Shown one piece after another: positions 17,401 to 26,132 of a DNA stretch of 64,000 nt. How positions within the stretch are numbered: the stretch's first letter is position 1; every line of letters starts with the position of its first letter. The DNA lies in NCBI RefSeq assembly GCF_000217955.3, contig NZ_AFOY02000015.1:1054001-1118000 (forward strand), written 5' to 3'. The DNA is from Pseudomonas fluorescens HK44 (GTDB lineage Bacteria > Pseudomonadota > Gammaproteobacteria > Pseudomonadales > Pseudomonadaceae). The notes beneath the pieces were generated by a model. The model was given only the letters and a program-made list of their open reading frames with translations. It was not told where the DNA came from and searched no databases. The position numbers and the translations under genes are program-made.

Positions 17401-17586
17401 TTCTCCAGCGGTGCCGGTGCAGAGATGCGTCACGCCATGGGTGTAGCGGTGTTCTCCGGGATGCTCGGGGTGACCTTCTTCGGTCTGTTGCTGACACCGG
17501 TGTTCTACGTATTGATCCGTCGTTTTGTGGAGCGCAGTGACGCCCGCAAAGCGGCCAAGGCCCTGAAACTGGAGGCGCAACAATGA
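14407..17586 (+). CDS. mexF: RND efflux pump inner-membrane transporter, MexF-like
   Basis: A 1059-residue proton-driven pump, standard RND length. It begins with the cytoplasmic helix and first membrane span (FISRPIFAAVLSLLILIAG); two large periplasmic loops alternate with two groups of membrane spans. Span 4 carries the proton-relay pair in GIVVDDAIVVVENVERN. Near-identity to P. aeruginosa MexF over long stretches is recalled from the family. MexEF-OprN exports quinolones, chloramphenicol, trimethoprim and quorum-signal precursors. Its stop overlaps the oprN ATG by four bases. Long open frames antisense to it are composition artefacts. Confidence 0.95.
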   Translation: MNFSQFFISRPIFAAVLSLLILIAGSISLFQLPISEYPEVVPPTVVVRANFPGANPKVIGETVAAPLEQAITGVENMLYMSSQSTADGKITLTITFALGTDLDNAQVQVQNRVTRSEPKLPAEVTRIGITVDKASPDLTMVVHLTSPDKRYDMLYLSNYALLNIKDELARLGGVGDVQLFGMGDYSLRVWLDPNKTASRNLTATDVVNAIREQNRQVAAGALGAPPAPNATAFQLSVNTQGRLVSEEEFENIIIRSGENGEITRLKDIARVELGSSQYALRSLLNNQPAVAIPIFQRPGSNAIEISNEVRAKMAELKKSFPEGMDFSIVYDPTIFVRGSIEAVVHTLFEALILVVLVVILFLQTWRASIIPLVAVPVSLIGTFAVMHLFGFSLNALSLFGLVLAIGIVVDDAIVVVENVERNIGLGLTPVEATKRAMREVTGPIIATALVLCAVFIPAAFISGLTGQFYKQFALTIAISTVISAFNSLTLSPALAAVLLKGHDAPKDRFSKVLDGIFGGWLFRPFNRFFDRASHGYVGTVARVIRSSGIALLLYAGLMALTFLGFSSTPTGFVPGQDKQYLVAFAQLPDAASLDRTEDVIKRMSDLALKQPGVESAVAFPGLSINGFTNSPNAGIVFVTLKPFDQRKDPSQSAGAIAGALNGQYAGIQEAYMAIFPPPPVQGLGTIGGFRLQIEDRGNLGYDELYKETMNIITKSRSVPELAGLFTSYTVNVPQVDAAIDREKAKTHGVAVSDIFDTLQIYLGSLYANDFNRFGRTYQVNVQAEQQFRLEPDQIGQLKVRNNKGEMIPLATFIKVSDTSGPDRVMHYNGFITAEINGAAAPGYSSGQAQQAIEKLLKDELPNGMTYEWTDLTYQQILSGNTALFVFPLCVLLAFLVLAAQYESWSLPLAVILIVPMTLLSAITGVILSGGDNNIFTQIGLIVLVGLACKNAILIVEFAKDKQEEGLDPLSAVLEACRLRLRPILMTSFAFIMGVVPLVFSSGAGAEMRHAMGVAVFSGMLGVTFFGLLLTPVFYVLIRRFVERSDARKAAKALKLEAQQ

Positions 17587-19004
17587 GTCTGAAAGCCTTC
17601 CTGCCGAGCTTGCTGGTACTGGCCTTGAGTGCTTGTGCCGTAGGCCCGGACTACAAGACGCCAGCTACGGAGGCGGCCAACATCACGGCCGCCACCGACG
17701 GCGCAAACGGTCAGAAGAACTTCGACCGCGCACGCTTCGAAGGTATCTGGTGGCAGCAGTTCGACGACCCGGTCCTCAATCAGTTGGTGACCCAGTCGTT
17801 GCAGGGCAACCGTGATCTGCGGGTGGCGTATGCCCGCTTGAAGGCGTCTCGGGCGTTTCGTGATGACGCGGCCACCCAGACCACACCCAACGTCACCAGC
17901 CGTGCCAGCAGCGATTTGGCCAAGGGCCAGATTCCCGGCCAGACCACTAAGCGCGTCAACAGCGAGCGCTATGACCTGGGCCTGGACATGGCCTGGGAAG
18001 TGGATCTGTTCGGGCGCATCCAGCGCAACCTGGAAGCCGCCGATGCCGATCAGCAAGTCGCCGAAGCCGATCTGCACCAACTGCAAGTCAGCATGATTGC
18101 CGAACTGGTGGACGCCTACGGTCAACTGCGCGGTGCGCAACTGCGGGAGAAAATCGCGCTGGCCAACCTGCAGAACCAGCAAGAGTCGAGCAAGATCACC
18201 GTGAGCCTGCGTGATGCCGGCGTCGGTGATCAGCTCGACGTGGTTCGCGCCGATGCCCGCCTCGCTTCCGTCGAAGCCAGCGTGCCGCAACTGCAAGAAG
18301 TGCAGGTGCGCCAACGCAACCGCATCGCCACCCTGCTGGGTGAACGGCCAGACAAACTGACTGTCGACCTCAGCCCAGCCAACTTGCCGGCGATTGCCAA
18401 GGCCCTGCCGATTGGTGATCCGGGTGAACTGCTGCAACGCCGTCCGGATATCCGCAGTGCCGAACGCAAACTGGCCGCCGCCACCGCGCGAATCGGCGTG
18501 GCCAAGGCCGATCTGTTCCCACGGGTCAGCCTCAGCGGCTTCCTCGGTTTCACCGCCGGGCGTGGTTCGCAGATCGGCTCGTCGGCAGCCAGCGCCTGGG
18601 CGCTCGGCCCAAGCATTACCTGGGCAGCCTTCGACCTGGGCAGTGTCCGCGCTCGTTTGCGCGCAGCCGATGCTAACGCCGAAGGCGCCCTGGCGACCTA
18701 CGAGCAGCAAGTGTTGTTAGCGCTGGAAGAGTCGGAGAACGCCTTCTCCGATTACGGTAAACGTCAGCAACGCCTGATCTCACTGATTCGCCAAAGCGAA
18801 TCGAGCCGCGCTGCCGCCGATCTCGCGCAAATTCGCTACCGCGAAGGCACCGTGGACTTCCTGGTGCTGCTCGACGCGCAACGTGAACGCCTGGCGGCCG
18901 AGGACTCCCAGGCCCAGGCCGAAGTTGATCTTTACCGTGGCATCGTTGCCATCTACAAGGCCCTCGGCGGAGGCTGGCAACCCGAGACGGTCGCCAGCAG
19001 GTAA
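17583..19004 (+). CDS. oprN: Outer-membrane efflux channel, OprN-like
   Basis: A 473-residue TolC-type trimeric channel. It starts with a lipoprotein signal (LLVLALSACAVGPDY, Cys near residue 18) and has the two outer-membrane-efflux repeats, each with long amphipathic helices; FWWQQFDDP-like IWWQQFDDPVLN and RRPDIRSAERKLAAA mark their starts. The start codon overlaps the mexF stop, so the channel is made together with its pump. It closes the operon, and a strong terminator follows 48 bases after the stop. Confidence 0.93.
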   Translation: MSLKAFLPSLLVLALSACAVGPDYKTPATEAANITAATDGANGQKNFDRARFEGIWWQQFDDPVLNQLVTQSLQGNRDLRVAYARLKASRAFRDDAATQTTPNVTSRASSDLAKGQIPGQTTKRVNSERYDLGLDMAWEVDLFGRIQRNLEAADADQQVAEADLHQLQVSMIAELVDAYGQLRGAQLREKIALANLQNQQESSKITVSLRDAGVGDQLDVVRADARLASVEASVPQLQEVQVRQRNRIATLLGERPDKLTVDLSPANLPAIAKALPIGDPGELLQRRPDIRSAERKLAAATARIGVAKADLFPRVSLSGFLGFTAGRGSQIGSSAASAWALGPSITWAAFDLGSVRARLRAADANAEGALATYEQQVLLALEESENAFSDYGKRQQRLISLIRQSESSRAAADLAQIRYREGTVDFLVLLDAQRERLAAEDSQAQAEVDLYRGIVAIYKALGGGWQPETVASR

Positions 19005-19052
19005 CCCCTTTTCAAGAGTTCCTTTGGTTGGCCGCAACCAACCAATTTCTTT

Positions 19053-19086
19053 GCCCCGCACCTCATTCGGTCGCGGGGCTTTTTTT
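19053..19086 (+). terminator. Rho-independent terminator of mexEF-oprN
   Basis: GCCCCGC (19053-19059) pairs with GCGGGGC (19073-19079) and is followed directly by a run of seven or more T. It is a textbook intrinsic terminator and separates the operon from the convergent aaeA-like gene. Confidence 0.92.
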
Positions 19087-19124
19087 GCCCGAAAACATTG
19101 CGTGACTCCCCGCATTCCCCGGTG

Positions 19125-20090
19125 TTAACGGTGATCGTCGGATTTGCGGGTTTCCTGGACAGTCACCGTAGCGGTGGTTCCGGCGCGCAGCGTGTTTTTT
19201 CCGGCGTAGTCGGCGTCGATCTGAATCCGTACCGGCACCCGCTGCGCCAGTTTGACCCAGGTGTAACTAGGGTTGATGTTGGCCAGCAAACGCCCGCCGG
19301 GCAGGTTTTCCCGGTCAGCGATGGCGAAGGCGATGCTTTGCACGGCGCCGCCAAAACGTTCGCCACTCATCAACTCGATGTCGACCCGGTCACCCTCCGC
19401 GATTCGCGGCAGTTTGGTTTCTTCGAAGTAGCCGCTGACATAAAACGAGTCGCTGTCCACCAGCGCCACCAGCGGACCGCCCGCGATCGCGTAATCGCCC
19501 TGCCGGGTCAGCAGATTGGTGACGTAGCCACTGACCGGCGATTCGACCCGGGTGCGCTCCAGATCGTGTTCAGCCTCGGCCAATGCGGCGATGGCCAGTT
19601 GCACATTGGCCTGGGCAAAACCCAGGTTGGCCTGGTTGCGCAGCAAATCAGCCTGGGCCACCGACACCTCGGTACTGGATTTTTCCCACTCTTCGCCAGA
19701 GACCGCCATGCGCTCCTTGAGGGTCCGTCGACGCAGCTCCTCGCTTTGACGCTGCTTGAGCAGCGCCTGGCTGGCGACGATGGTGGCTTGCGATTGCCCG
19801 AGTGAGGCCTTCGCCACTTCCACCGAACGCTTGGCATGTTCCACCGCCAGGGCGTAACGCGAGGGATCGATTTCCAGCAGCAACTGCCCCTTCTCCACAT
19901 GCTGATTATCGTGCACACCCAGGCGGACGATGCGTCCCGCAACATCGGCGGACAAGGTCACCACATCGGCACGCACACGTGCGTCCCGGGTCCAGGGTGC
20001 GCGGGTGTAGTGTTCCCAGGCAAACCAACCGAGCACAAGAGCCAGCACGACCACCGCCAGTGTCGAGAGTTGGGCAAGGATCTTCTTCAA
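19125..20090 (-). CDS. HlyD/EmrA-type membrane-fusion protein, AaeA-like
   Basis: A 321-residue periplasmic adaptor with one N-terminal membrane anchor (about residues 9-26, LAVVVLALVLGWFAW). A biotinyl/lipoyl-like segment (VAGRIVRLGVHDNQHVEKGQ) and a central coiled-coil follow, then the closing half-motif VESPVSGYVTNL. It is the last of three genes with the DUF1656 and FUSC genes, the arrangement of aaeXAB-type aromatic-acid efflux systems. It would couple the FUSC transporter to an outer-membrane channel encoded elsewhere. The specific substrate is not evident. Confidence 0.87.
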   Translation of the reverse strand: MKKILAQLSTLAVVVLALVLGWFAWEHYTRAPWTRDARVRADVVTLSADVAGRIVRLGVHDNQHVEKGQLLLEIDPSRYALAVEHAKRSVEVAKASLGQSQATIVASQALLKQRQSEELRRRTLKERMAVSGEEWEKSSTEVSVAQADLLRNQANLGFAQANVQLAIAALAEAEHDLERTRVESPVSGYVTNLLTRQGDYAIAGGPLVALVDSDSFYVSGYFEETKLPRIAEGDRVDIELMSGERFGGAVQSIAFAIADRENLPGGRLLANINPSYTWVKLAQRVPVRIQIDADYAGKNTLRAGTTATVTVQETRKSDDHR

Positions 20091-20094
20091 GGCT

Positions 20095-20295
20095 TCAGGC
20101 TCCCATCACCAGAATCAACATCGCGCACACGCAGGCGTACAACGCGCCTTCGAACAAGGCCTCATGCCAGACGAATTGCAATACGCCGAGGCGCCGCAGG
20201 ATCCAGTCCAGCACCAGGAAAATCGGCAAGCCCAGCAGCAGCGCCTGGGCAATCGGCGGCAGATAGACACCGCCTATTTCCAGATCAATGGTCAA
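20095..20295 (-). CDS. DUF1656 membrane protein (AaeX-like)
   Basis: A small inner-membrane protein of 66 residues with two hydrophobic segments (about 11-28 and 44-64). The opening TIDLEIGGVYLPP is typical of the family. The start is taken as TTG at 20295, which has AAGGAG nine bases upstream and overlaps the end of the FUSC gene by 11 bases. An ATG at 20337 would add 14 residues that do not fit the family. The protein always accompanies FUSC/HlyD efflux pairs; its role is unknown. Confidence 0.78.
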   Translation of the reverse strand: MTIDLEIGGVYLPPIAQALLLGLPIFLVLDWILRRLGVLQFVWHEALFEGALYACVCAMLILVMGA

Positions 20296-22459
20296 GCGCG
20301 GGTACTCCTTGCAAGGTGACAGACTCAAAGTGGCCACGGTGGCGCTCCAGGAACGACACCACGATCAACAACGCCACGCGCATGCGAAACACTGACCACA
20401 GGTGTTCATGGACGCTGGAGTGCAGCGCGTCCAGTTCATCACCCAAGCCGTGCAGGCTGTCGATCACACGATCCACTTCGATGTTCGGCCGACCGGCAAC
20501 CAGCCGCCCGGTTTCCCGAACGGCGTCGAACAACCGGGTTTGCGTCTGCGGGCTCAGTAGCACGTTGTTCTGCCCCTGCTGCCTGAGCTGGTTCAAGGCA
20601 ATGCCCAGGGCCAGACAGCCAAGGCTGACCTCGAACAGGTCGCGCGCTGGCTTGTCCTGAATGGCTGGCAACAGTCCCAGCATCATGGTCAGACGGTCGA
20701 CCAGACGACTCTCGAAGGCAAACTGGTTTTCATCGGTGGCCGGTTTTTTCAGCAAGGCATAGACCTGCTCGCAATTCTCCTGGTGCAGCCGGCGAATACG
20801 CAGAACGGGCCTGAAGGGGAAGATCAAGGCATACACACTCAACGCCAGCACGGCGGCGCAGGAGTAAGCGCCAGCAAATTCAAACCACTGGATCGCGGTG
20901 TTCTGCCCCAACCCGGTGTTCTGCGGGCCCAATAACAGAAACGTCGACAATCCCAGCCCGATCCCCGTACCCGTGGTCGGCGGGCTGGACAACCCCACCG
21001 CGACGGCATAGAGCAATGGCGCCAGCAACAGGGCCAACAGTTCGAAGCTGCTGATCATCGGCACCAGCGCAAACTCAAGCACCGCCGACACCACCAGCGC
21101 CAGCCCCAGGCCCCGGGCATAGCTCTGGGCAGCCAACAAGGGGCGGGGAAACGTCGCCATCAACGAGCAGAGGATCCCCGCCACAATCATCCCGCCACGG
21201 GCGCCATCCCAGCCGGTTTCGATCCATATCAGGCCAGCCACCATCAGTGCGCAGAACGCGCGGATGGCGTTCATCGTCGCCAGAGTGAAATCCAGGTGCA
21301 GCGGATTGGCCTGACCGCGAAAAACGCTACTGGCCTTGCGTCCGCTCTGTATCGCATCGCTCAACTCCAGAATCGTTTCTAGCTGTTGCAGCATTCGCGC
21401 CTGTTCCCAACGCAGTGACCATGACAGCGAGCGCAAGGTTGCCTTCAAGGGCTCGGTCAGTTGCTCCGAACGGTAGGCCAGTGCATCGAAACGCTGTTGC
21501 AACGCCGCAAACTGGTGCCGCTGCTCGCTGGACAGCGCGCGCCCCTGCCGGGCCAGTTGATCGAGAAAGGTCAGCTCTTCGGTCAGCAAATGCTGTATTT
21601 CGCCAGGTATCTCGCCTTCCCAGCGCTCGAGCAACAGCTCGCGCTGATGGCGCAATGCGGTGAGCCGCGCGGTCAGCAACAGCAGTTGATTGCCGAGCAA
21701 TTGCACCAGGTCGTCGGCGCTGCGCAAACGCGGCGCGTCGTAATACAAATGCCGGCGTACCCCCTCCAGCGCACTGATCTGTCCAAGCAGTTGCATTTGC
21801 CGACGGTGGAAGTCGGCCTCGCTTTCCTCGGTCCGAATGACGGCGCTGGCATGGGTTGCCAGCAGCTTGATCACCTGATCGATCCTGGCAAAGTAATCCT
21901 TGGCCACGGCCTCCGGACGCGCGGTCAGCAGGCTGACCACACAGACACAGGCAACCGCCAGCAACGTCTCGGTCACGCGGGTCACGGCCAGCAGGAAGGT
22001 GCCGTCCTGATCAGGGACCGCCAACAGCCCCACCACCACCGCCGTATAGCCGCTGAGCACAAACGCCTGAGAACTGGTGTAGCGCAACAAGGTGCCACCG
22101 GCGGTGCACAGTGCCAGCCACAGGGACAACGTCATCACGAAAGGCACCGGCGCCTGAGGGAAGATCGCCATGATCACCACGGCCACGACCGCGCCCAGCG
22201 TGGTGCCGATGACTTGGCCAAAACTGCGGGCAAGCGTCATGCCGGCCAGCGGCTGGCTGACGATGACCACGGCCATGATCGACCATTTGGGCTGGTCGAG
22301 GTCAAACACAAAGGCCAGGTACAGTGTCAACAACCCGGCGGTTATCGTTCTCAAGGCAAACAGCAACACCCCGGGGCCGGGGTGGAGGATCGCCTTGAAG
22401 TACTGCAGCAACGCTTGCATGGAAACGCTCGTCGAGACATCTCCAGCAAGCGTAGTCAC
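20285..22459 (-). CDS. FUSC-family efflux transporter, AaeB-like
   Basis: A 724-residue inner-membrane protein with two sets of membrane spans (about residues 25-180 and 400-530) separated by a long soluble helical region, the pattern of the fusaric acid resistance/AaeB family. MNAIRAFCALMVAGLIWI begins the second set. It would export aromatic carboxylic acids together with the adaptor encoded downstream. It is first in its operon and divergent from the TPR protein gene; the 135-base gap must hold promoters for both. Confidence 0.88.
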   Translation of the reverse strand: MTTLAGDVSTSVSMQALLQYFKAILHPGPGVLLFALRTITAGLLTLYLAFVFDLDQPKWSIMAVVIVSQPLAGMTLARSFGQVIGTTLGAVVAVVIMAIFPQAPVPFVMTLSLWLALCTAGGTLLRYTSSQAFVLSGYTAVVVGLLAVPDQDGTFLLAVTRVTETLLAVACVCVVSLLTARPEAVAKDYFARIDQVIKLLATHASAVIRTEESEADFHRRQMQLLGQISALEGVRRHLYYDAPRLRSADDLVQLLGNQLLLLTARLTALRHQRELLLERWEGEIPGEIQHLLTEELTFLDQLARQGRALSSEQRHQFAALQQRFDALAYRSEQLTEPLKATLRSLSWSLRWEQARMLQQLETILELSDAIQSGRKASSVFRGQANPLHLDFTLATMNAIRAFCALMVAGLIWIETGWDGARGGMIVAGILCSLMATFPRPLLAAQSYARGLGLALVVSAVLEFALVPMISSFELLALLLAPLLYAVAVGLSSPPTTGTGIGLGLSTFLLLGPQNTGLGQNTAIQWFEFAGAYSCAAVLALSVYALIFPFRPVLRIRRLHQENCEQVYALLKKPATDENQFAFESRLVDRLTMMLGLLPAIQDKPARDLFEVSLGCLALGIALNQLRQQGQNNVLLSPQTQTRLFDAVRETGRLVAGRPNIEVDRVIDSLHGLGDELDALHSSVHEHLWSVFRMRVALLIVVSFLERHRGHFESVTLQGVPALDH

Positions 22460-22594
22460 TGCGACGCCACGTGAGAGGTTTCAGCTCGGCTTGAGCCCAT
22501 CAAGTATGCGTTTAACCACGTCCCGGGTTTGACTCGCAGCCCCAGCTGACCGATGCTGGCAGCTTTGCAAACGTGTCAGATTCCGGATTCCTGC

Positions 22595-23650
22595 ATGCCC
22601 ATGCCTCGCCGCTTCCTGTTCATCAGCCTGCTTGTCCTGTTTGCCGTCGGCATTGCCTGGTTTTCTCTGCGCAGTAAGACGCCCGAGGTGCCCACCGCGA
22701 TCAAACAGGGCTATCACGACGCCATGGAAAAGGCCCGTAACGGCCAACCCGGTGCGGCGCGAGTGCTCTATCAGCAACTGGCACGTCCTGACCTGTCGGA
22801 TACGCGCCGAGTCCTGTTGCATGTCGAACTGCCGAATTACCCAAGCCCGCAGGCACTTAAACTGGCAGACGCAGACCTGCAAAACCCTGTGGTCGAGGTT
22901 CGCGAGGCGGCGATCATAAGCATCGTCGGGCTGGTGCCCAATGGCCAACGCAGCCTGTTGCTCGGGCCATTGCTCGACGACCACGAGCAAGTTGTGCGTT
23001 TTGCCGCCGCGAATGCATTGCTGGGGCTTTCGCCGGATGATCTGGGGTTGTACTTCGGCCCATTGCAGCAGGTCATCGATGAGTATGAGCACTCACTTAA
23101 CAGCCAGCCCGAAAGCGCCGAAACCCAATACCAACTGGCTCGCCTGCACCTGCACAACGCCCAATTGAAAGAAGCACAACAAGCGCTCGATCAGACCTTG
23201 CGCCTGGACCCGGGCAACTTGCCGGCGCTGGTGATGCAGATCGAGGTCCTGGATAAACAGGGCCAGGCCGATGCGGCCCAACAAATGCTCGCCAGACAGT
23301 TGAAGGCTCAACCTGACTCCGCCTATCTGCAACATGCCTTGGGGCTTTGGTTGCTGCATCACGGGCAAAGCGAGTTTGCCTTGCTCGGCCTTTCAAAAGC
23401 AGTGGAACTTGCGCCCGACAATAAGGAATACCGCTACGATCTGGCCACCACGTTGCACAGCCAGGAAGAACTCGAAGCCGCACAAAAGCAGCTGCAGGAA
23501 ATCGTTCAGCGCCACCCGGCCGACCGCAAGGCCCGGGTGCTACTGATCAACTACTGGAAGGAAACTGGCCAGCTGCAGAACGTTCAGGTGCTGCTGGCAC
23601 AACTTGAGCAGATGAATCCGGATGATCCGGCGTTGCAGCAGGGACTCTAA
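22595..23650 (+). CDS. Membrane-anchored HEAT/TPR repeat protein
   Basis: A 351-residue protein with one N-terminal membrane span (about residues 5-22, FLFISLLVLFAVGIAWF), followed by HEAT-like helices (VVEVREAAIISIVGLV, QVVRFAAANALLGL) and then about four tetratricopeptide repeats from residue 165 to the end. Such proteins are scaffolds for protein complexes at the periplasmic face. No enzyme domain is visible. The ATG at 22595 is preferred; the longer frame begins before the divergent promoter region. Function not recognised. Confidence 0.75.
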   Translation: MPMPRRFLFISLLVLFAVGIAWFSLRSKTPEVPTAIKQGYHDAMEKARNGQPGAARVLYQQLARPDLSDTRRVLLHVELPNYPSPQALKLADADLQNPVVEVREAAIISIVGLVPNGQRSLLLGPLLDDHEQVVRFAAANALLGLSPDDLGLYFGPLQQVIDEYEHSLNSQPESAETQYQLARLHLHNAQLKEAQQALDQTLRLDPGNLPALVMQIEVLDKQGQADAAQQMLARQLKAQPDSAYLQHALGLWLLHHGQSEFALLGLSKAVELAPDNKEYRYDLATTLHSQEELEAAQKQLQEIVQRHPADRKARVLLINYWKETGQLQNVQVLLAQLEQMNPDDPALQQGL

Positions 23651-23684
23651 AAGACCACCAGGTTCGATAGATGCACCGTGGGGC

Positions 23685-24062
23685 TTACGAAAGCATTTCG
23701 TGCATCAAGACCTGCAATTCGTCGAGATCGAACGGCTTGGCCAGGATCGGTGCTTTTTGCGCGATCGGGCTACCGGACTCACGAATTTCCTGCGGGTAAC
23801 CGCTGATGAAAATCACCTTCAGTTCAGGTCGTAGCTTCACCGCGGGTTCGGCAATCTGCACACCAGAGATGCCACCGGGCAGACGGTAATCGGTGATCAT
23901 CATATCCAGGTGCGGTTTGCTCGCGAGAATTTCGAAGGCCTGCTCGCCATCTTCAGCCTGCAAAACCCGATAACCTTCACCCGACAGATAGGCGACCAGC
24001 ACCATCCGGATCGAGGGGTCATCTTCAACGATCAATACGACGTCTTGTGCATCTTCACTCAT
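23685..24062 (-). CDS. Single-domain response regulator (REC)
   Basis: A 125-residue stand-alone receiver domain. The acidic pocket is in LIVEDDPS, the phosphoacceptor Asp in MMITDYRLPGG, the Thr/Ser switch in IFISGY and the Lys in ILAKPF. The start at 24062 is chosen because MSEDAQ leads directly into the domain. It has no output domain, so it would act by protein contact or as a phosphate sink. Last gene of the signalling cluster, 68 bases beyond the REC-kinase gene. Confidence 0.85.
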   Translation of the reverse strand: MSEDAQDVVLIVEDDPSIRMVLVAYLSGEGYRVLQAEDGEQAFEILASKPHLDMMITDYRLPGGISGVQIAEPAVKLRPELKVIFISGYPQEIRESGSPIAQKAPILAKPFDLDELQVLMHEMLS

Positions 24063-24130
24063 GGGAAGCCTTTGTTCGGTCAATAGCTGCTGATACGACC
24101 CTGCGCTCACACAGAGGTTGCGTTGCTTTG

Positions 24131-25321
24131 TCAGTTTTCCTGCAACGGCAGGCAAACACGAAATAACGAGCCTTGATTAATCTTGCTCTCAACGGTGATG
24201 GATCCGCCATGGGCGGCGACGATTTGCTCGGAAATAAATAGCCCCAAGCCCAGTCCGGCCACCACGGTTTTTGCTGACACACGCTCGAACTGCTGAAAAA
24301 TACGTTTCTGGTTTTCCTCACTGATGCCAATTCCCTGGTCCCTGATCTCCATCCGCGCTTCGCCGTCCTGCCTGTACACGCGCACCTCAATCGGACGTTT
24401 GGCACCGTAACGCAGGGCGTTGATCAGCAGGTTGGACACCACCTGCTCGATGCGAAACTCATCCCAATTGCCTTCCACCGGTTGCGGAGCGACAAACGTC
24501 ACCGACGACTCGGCAGACTCCACCTGTGGTGCAAAATTCTGCAACAGGTTACCCGTCAACTGCGCCAGGTCAAAACGACTGGGGCGAATAGACAGTTTGC
24601 CGGTACGAATCCGCGACACATCGAGCATGTCCTCGATCAAGCGAATCAGGCTCTTGATCTGCCGCTCATCGCGGTCGACCATCGCGTGCATCTTGTCCAG
24701 GGTAAACGCCGCAGCATTGTCCCGGGCCAGGTGCATCTTGCGCAGCTGGGTTTCGAGGATCAGCCCGTTCAACGGCGTACGAACCTCGTGAGCGACGATC
24801 GACATGAAGTCATCGCGCATGCGCACGGCCTGCTGCAGTTCGTTCTGTGTGGCCTGCAATTGCTTGAGTAACGCCTCCTGCTCACGACGGCTTTGCTCCA
24901 GGGCTTCGACCTGCAGCTTCATCGCCTTGCGCTGTCGGTACAGGTCGACAAACACGTTGACCTTGCTTTTCACCGCGTGGATATCCAGCGGTTTATGCAA
25001 AAAGTCCACCGCGCCACTTTCGTAACCCTTGAACGCGTAATTGCTCTCGCGCCCTGCCGCACTGACGAAAATAATCGGAATGCTCCGGGTTTTCTCGGTA
25101 CCGCGCATCAGTTCGGCCAGTTCGAAGCCGTTCATGCCGGGCATCTGCACATCGAGGATAGCGATGGCGAACTCGTGTTGCAGCAGTAATGACAAGGCTT
25201 CGTCCGCCGATAGCGCCTTGTACACCGTGCGGTCTTCACGTGTGATCAGCGCTTCGAGCGCCAGCAGGTTCTCTGGCAGATCGTCGACGATCAGCAATTT
25301 GGCCTGGATATTACTCAGCAT
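24131..25321 (-). CDS. Histidine kinase with N-terminal receiver domain
   Basis: A 396-residue cytosolic protein: receiver domain at residues 8-125 (VDDLPENLLALEAL, phospho-Asp in AILDVQMPGMNG), coiled-coil near 130-165, HisKA near 175 with SIVAHEVRTPLNG, and HATPase_c near 290-390 with GLGLGLFIS. The kinase is thus controlled by phosphorylation of its own receiver, probably from the giant hybrid kinase two genes upstream. The start at 25321 overlaps the end of cheR by 11 bases; upstream sequence in frame is antisense-like and lies within cheR. Confidence 0.87.
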   Translation of the reverse strand: MLSNIQAKLLIVDDLPENLLALEALITREDRTVYKALSADEALSLLLQHEFAIAILDVQMPGMNGFELAELMRGTEKTRSIPIIFVSAAGRESNYAFKGYESGAVDFLHKPLDIHAVKSKVNVFVDLYRQRKAMKLQVEALEQSRREQEALLKQLQATQNELQQAVRMRDDFMSIVAHEVRTPLNGLILETQLRKMHLARDNAAAFTLDKMHAMVDRDERQIKSLIRLIEDMLDVSRIRTGKLSIRPSRFDLAQLTGNLLQNFAPQVESAESSVTFVAPQPVEGNWDEFRIEQVVSNLLINALRYGAKRPIEVRVYRQDGEARMEIRDQGIGISEENQKRIFQQFERVSAKTVVAGLGLGLFISEQIVAAHGGSITVESKINQGSLFRVCLPLQEN

Positions 25322-26132
25322 GCTTACGGTAGATCCGTTCTTGTTTGACCAATGGATCGAACTGCTTGCCATAGGTCGAGAAGTCCAGGGTTTCCTTACT
25401 GCCCAGCACCAGGAAACCACGATGACACAGCGATTCATGAAACAGCCCGAAGGCGCGATCCTGTAATTTTTTATTGAAATAAATCAAAACATTACGACAT
25501 GAAATTAATTGAGTTTCTGAAAAGACACTGTCAGTCGCCAGGCTGTGATCGGCGAAGGTCACGTTCTCACACAGGGTCTTGTCGAAAATCGCGTGGTCAT
25601 ACGCTGCCGTATAGTAGTCGGCGAATGAGCACTGACCACCGGCCTGCTGGTAGTTATGGGTGTAGGCACGGATGTTCGCCAGCGAGAAGATCCCTTGTTT
25701 GGCCTTTTCCAGCGAGCGTGGGTTGATATCGGTGGCGTAAATGATGGTGCGCTCCAGCAAGCCTTCTTCGCGCAGCAGAATGGCCATCGAATAAACCTCT
25801 TCGCCCGTGCTGCACCCGGCAATCCAGATCTTGATCGAAGGATAGGTCTTGAGCAGCGGCACCACTTCCTGACGAATGGCCTGGAAGTGCGCCGGGTCGC
25901 GAAACATCTCGCTGACCGGAATCGTCAGCAATTGCAGCAACTGCATGAACGCCGTCGGGTCGTGCAGCACCCGCTCCTGCAGCGCAGAAATGGTCTTGCA
26001 CCCGAACTGATGCAAGGCGTGATTGACCCGGCGCTTGATCGAAGCATCGGAGTAATCACGAAAGTCGTAGCTGTATTTGAGGTAGATCGCTTCGACCAGC
26101 AACCGCAGCTCGATGTCAGTATTTCTCTCCAC
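25311..26132 (-). CDS. CheR-type protein-glutamate methyltransferase
   Basis: A 273-residue SAM-dependent methyltransferase of the chemoreceptor type. The N-terminal CheR domain has SDASIKRRVNHAL and MFRDPAHF, and the SAM site reads IWIAGCSTGEEVYSMA; CRNVLIYFN is also present. The start is GTG at 26132, immediately after the TAA of the hybrid kinase gene. No chemoreceptor, CheA or CheW is nearby, so the substrate may be a glutamate in the hybrid kinase or another signalling partner. No cheB methylesterase gene follows, unlike many related clusters. Confidence 0.87.
   Translation of the reverse strand: MERNTDIELRLLVEAIYLKYSYDFRDYSDASIKRRVNHALHQFGCKTISALQERVLHDPTAFMQLLQLLTIPVSEMFRDPAHFQAIRQEVVPLLKTYPSIKIWIAGCSTGEEVYSMAILLREEGLLERTIIYATDINPRSLEKAKQGIFSLANIRAYTHNYQQAGGQCSFADYYTAAYDHAIFDKTLCENVTFADHSLATDSVFSETQLISCRNVLIYFNKKLQDRAFGLFHESLCHRGFLVLGSKETLDFSTYGKQFDPLVKQERIYRKHAE

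Noticed and set aside
15595..17583. 662-codon open frame antisense to mexF
   Set aside because: High-GC third-position bias keeps the opposite strand open. The product is rich in His, Gln and Arg without any domain, and mexF is certain.
21461..22474. 337-codon frame opposite the FUSC gene
   Set aside because: Very rich in Gln, His and Arg, typical of an antisense shadow.
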